Assembly (NCBI GenBank): GCA_003457065.1
Contig: DMJQ01000009.1
Span: 7,023 to 13,610 of the forward strand
DNA from: Clostridiales bacterium
GTDB lineage: Bacteria > Bacillota > Clostridia > Tissierellales > Sedimentibacteraceae
Length of the DNA stretch: 6,588 nucleotides
Direction of reading: 5' to 3'
Shown: positions 4,990-6,588 of the stretch, in pieces
Layout of the letters: the number at the start of each line of letters is the position of its first letter
Numbering within the stretch: position 1 is the first letter of the stretch
The notes under the pieces: generated by a model
Told to the model about the DNA's origin: nothing
The model's database searches: none
What the model saw: the letters and a program-made list of their open reading frames with translations, nothing else
Translations under genes and position numbers: made by a program

Positions 4990-5033
4990 AAAAATCAACC
5001 GCCATAGTTTACCCAAACTTTCGGTTGATTTTT
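4990..5033. terminator. Symmetric terminator at the 3' end of the toxin gene
   Basis: A perfect 12-bp stem AAAAATCAACCG / CGGTTGATTTTT (4990-5001 and 5022-5033), topped by a second stem AGTTT/AAACT with loop ACCC (5006-5019). A-run on one side and T-run on the other let it work in both directions, as in convergent type I toxin/antitoxin pairs. Confidence 0.8.
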
Positions 5034-5047
5034 AAACCAATCTTTAG

Positions 5048-5081
5048 GAACTAACCGTTTATTCGGCAGTTCTTTTTATTT
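5048..5081 (+). terminator. Second terminator of the toxin transcript
   Basis: Arms GAACT-AA-CCG / CGG-C-AGTTC (5048-5057 and 5064-5072) with a 6-base loop, followed by TTTTTATTT. It is unidirectional on the plus strand, 15 nt after the first terminator and 47 bp before the IS inverted repeat. Confidence 0.75.
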
Positions 5082-5127
5082 AAATTAACTAAAACTTCGC
5101 AGTTAAAAAAACATATATGAACCTTGA

Positions 5128-5150
5128 AAATTCAATATTATTTAACAATA
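5128..5150 (+). repeat. Left terminal inverted repeat of the IS
   Basis: AAATTCAATATT at 5128-5139 is the exact complement of 6577-6588. TAACAA at 5143-5148 matches the complement of 6571-6576 after a 3-base gap. Confidence 0.7.
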
Positions 5151-5173
5151 AAATAGCATAAACACACCATTTT

Positions 5174-5182
5174 TGGTATAAT
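5174..5182 (+). promoter_or_regulatory. Extended -10 promoter of the transposase
   Basis: TGGTATAAT is a perfect -10 with the TG extension; no good -35 is seen 17 bp upstream. GGAGG at 5212-5216 gives the ATG at 5225 a strong ribosome binding site. Confidence 0.55.
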
Positions 5183-5224
5183 TGAATTGTTCAGAAACAA
5201 CTATCAAAAACGGAGGTTTATGCT

Positions 5225-6546
5225 ATGAAAAGTATAACACAAAACTATGAAAATGATAAGAAGGTTTCTTCTTCAATTATAAATTTTTTTAAAACATATA
5301 AGATATCTTCAATATTGAAAGCATCAAATGCATACAAGAATAAAGGAATTCCTGTAATCGAGCTGTTTGTATATTTGTTTTCATTAGTTTTTGAAAACCG
5401 CTCCATGTACATGAACATGCTGACTGGTAAACACAATGGAAGCTTTTGCAAAGATACAGTGTACCGTTTTCTAAATTCATCATCAATAATCATAAAATTA
5501 ACCGATGAAAAACGTGTAAATGTCTTGATAATTGATGATACAATGTTTGAGCGCAACAGTTCCAAAAAAGTAGAACTTCTTTCAAAAATATATGATCATG
5601 CTAAAAAGAAATACAAATATGGTTTTCGTCTTCTGACGTTGGGTTGGTCTGACGGAAATACCTTTCTTCCTGTTAATGGTTGCCTTTTATCTTCTGAAAA
5701 CCAGAAAGTTGAATCAATGAAGCAAAAGAATTAGATAAAAGAACAATAGGATTTGCAAGAAGAAAATTAGCTCAAACAAAAGCAACATCAGTTATGCTTG
5801 AATTGATAGATTCAGCAAAGAAAGCTTGCATACCAGCTTCTCATGTATTGTTTGATATCTGGTTTTGCTCCCCAGCTTCCCTTATTACAATTAAAAAGAG
5901 AAGTCTTGATGTTGTTGCAATGGCTAAGAAAACATCAAAAATGCATTATCTTTACAATGGTAAAATGCAGCCACTTACTGAAATATACAAACAAAACAGA
6001 AAACGCAGAGGACGCTCAAAATATCTCTTGTCCGTTGAAGTTTCTGTTGCTGAAGATGAAGATACAATACTAGCAAAAATTATCTATATCCGAAACAGGA
6101 ATAAAAAAAAGGACTATCTCGCTCTTATTACAACTGATATGACAATCAGCGAAGAAGAAGCAATTCGTATTTACGGAAAACGATGGGACATTGAAGTTTT
6201 CTTCAAGGTTTGTAAATCATATCTTAAACTCAGCAAGGAATGTAATTCTTTATCTTATGATGCAATGACTGCACATACTGCAGTTGTTTTTACCAGATAT
6301 ATGATGCTTTCGGTTGAAAACCGAAAAGAGTCTGATATTAGAACCATTGGCGAAATTTTTTATTTCTTTTCTGATGAATTGTCTGATATTACTTGGATTC
6401 AAGCTTTTCATATGATTATGAAAATATTTATAAATACCATTTCAGATAAATTATCATTGACATCAGAAGAGTTAGATAAACTTCTGGATGCTTTTTTATC
6501 AGCACTTCCTAAAGAATTAAAAGGAAGTCTACGTTTGTGTGCTTAA
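5225..6546 (+). pseudogene. IS4-family DDE transposase, frameshifted
   Basis: The first piece runs 5225-5734. The second is open in another frame from 5713 to 6546 and continues the same protein (INEAKELDKRTIGFARRK, then MLELID from 5794). The break lies at about 5707-5713 and equals one missing base. All three acidic residues of the DDE site are present: IIDDTMFER (codons at 5534-5539), FDIWF (Asp codon 5854-5856) and the Glu at 6193-6195 in the IS4 signature Y-x2-R-x3-E-x6-K (6172-6216). The join RFLNSSS to IIIKLTDEKR (about 5471-5500) looks shorter than relatives I remember, which carry roughly 15-20 more residues there, so an in-frame internal deletion is likely. The promoter and ribosome binding site are intact. 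Confidence 0.88.
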
Positions 6547-6570
6547 AATATTAAAGTTAATATATTTATT

Positions 6571-6588
6571 TTGTTAAATATTGAATTT
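6571..6588 (-). repeat. Right terminal inverted repeat of the IS (reaches window end)
   Basis: Complement of the left repeat: 12 exact bases at 6577-6588 plus TTGTTA at 6571-6576. It may continue beyond the window. Confidence 0.7.

Larger units (their letters stand above)
5128..6588 (+). mobile_element. IS4-family insertion sequence, about 1.46 kb, decayed
   Basis: The element is bounded by imperfect terminal inverted repeats (left 5128-5150, right 6571-6588) and contains one transposase gene of the IS4 (YREK) type. Left and right ends share 12 identical tip bases, AAATTCAATATT. The right repeat runs to the last base of the window, so the exact right tip and any target duplication cannot be seen; the left repeat may also begin a few bases earlier. 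The transposase is disrupted, so the copy is not autonomous as written. Confidence 0.8.

Noticed and set aside
5245..5565. Minus-strand open frames opposite the transposase
   Set aside because: Antisense shadows of the IS4 transposase, with no ribosome binding sites.

Overview
The window is AT-rich with strong Shine-Dalgarno sites, sigma-A type promoters and U-tailed terminators. It carries dipicolinate synthase (a spore-maturation enzyme) and a TM1266-type regulator of iron-only hydrogenase systems. Together these point to an anaerobic, endospore-forming member of the Clostridia. I cannot name the genus.

Layout. (1) Positions 1-532, minus strand: an operon with an extended -10 promoter, a leader of about 114 nt with three mutually exclusive pairing arms (attenuator-like), a TM1266-family regulator, then the start of a lipoprotein that runs off the left edge. 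(2) Positions 541-1059: a noncoding stretch of about 500 bp with a repeated TTGCATTTA motif in both orientations and several inverted repeats. (3) Positions 1060-2400, plus strand: a strong promoter, a sugar phosphate isomerase/epimerase-like TIM-barrel gene that appears cut short by a frameshift in a T6 run, and a GNAT acetyltransferase. (4) Positions 2660-4254, minus strand: dpaA and dpaB, overlapping by 8 bp, with a clear terminator and a possible mother-cell promoter. (5) Positions 4389-4702: a tRNA-Glu(CTC) gene with its own promoter and two downstream terminators. (6) Positions 4776-5081: a small locus resembling a type I toxin-antitoxin module. It has a strong promoter, a folded 5' leader, a 26-codon holin-like toxin ORF starting at TTG, and two terminators, the first symmetric on both strands. 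(7) Positions 5128-6588: an IS4-type insertion sequence whose transposase is broken by a frameshift and probably an internal deletion. Its right inverted repeat coincides with the window end.

The dpaAB pair makes dipicolinic acid for the spore core. The regulator/lipoprotein operon belongs to anaerobic hydrogenase-linked metabolism or transport. The tRNA, toxin module and IS look like a small accessory cluster. The items most worth a second look are the small toxin locus, the three-arm leader, and the frameshifted isomerase.
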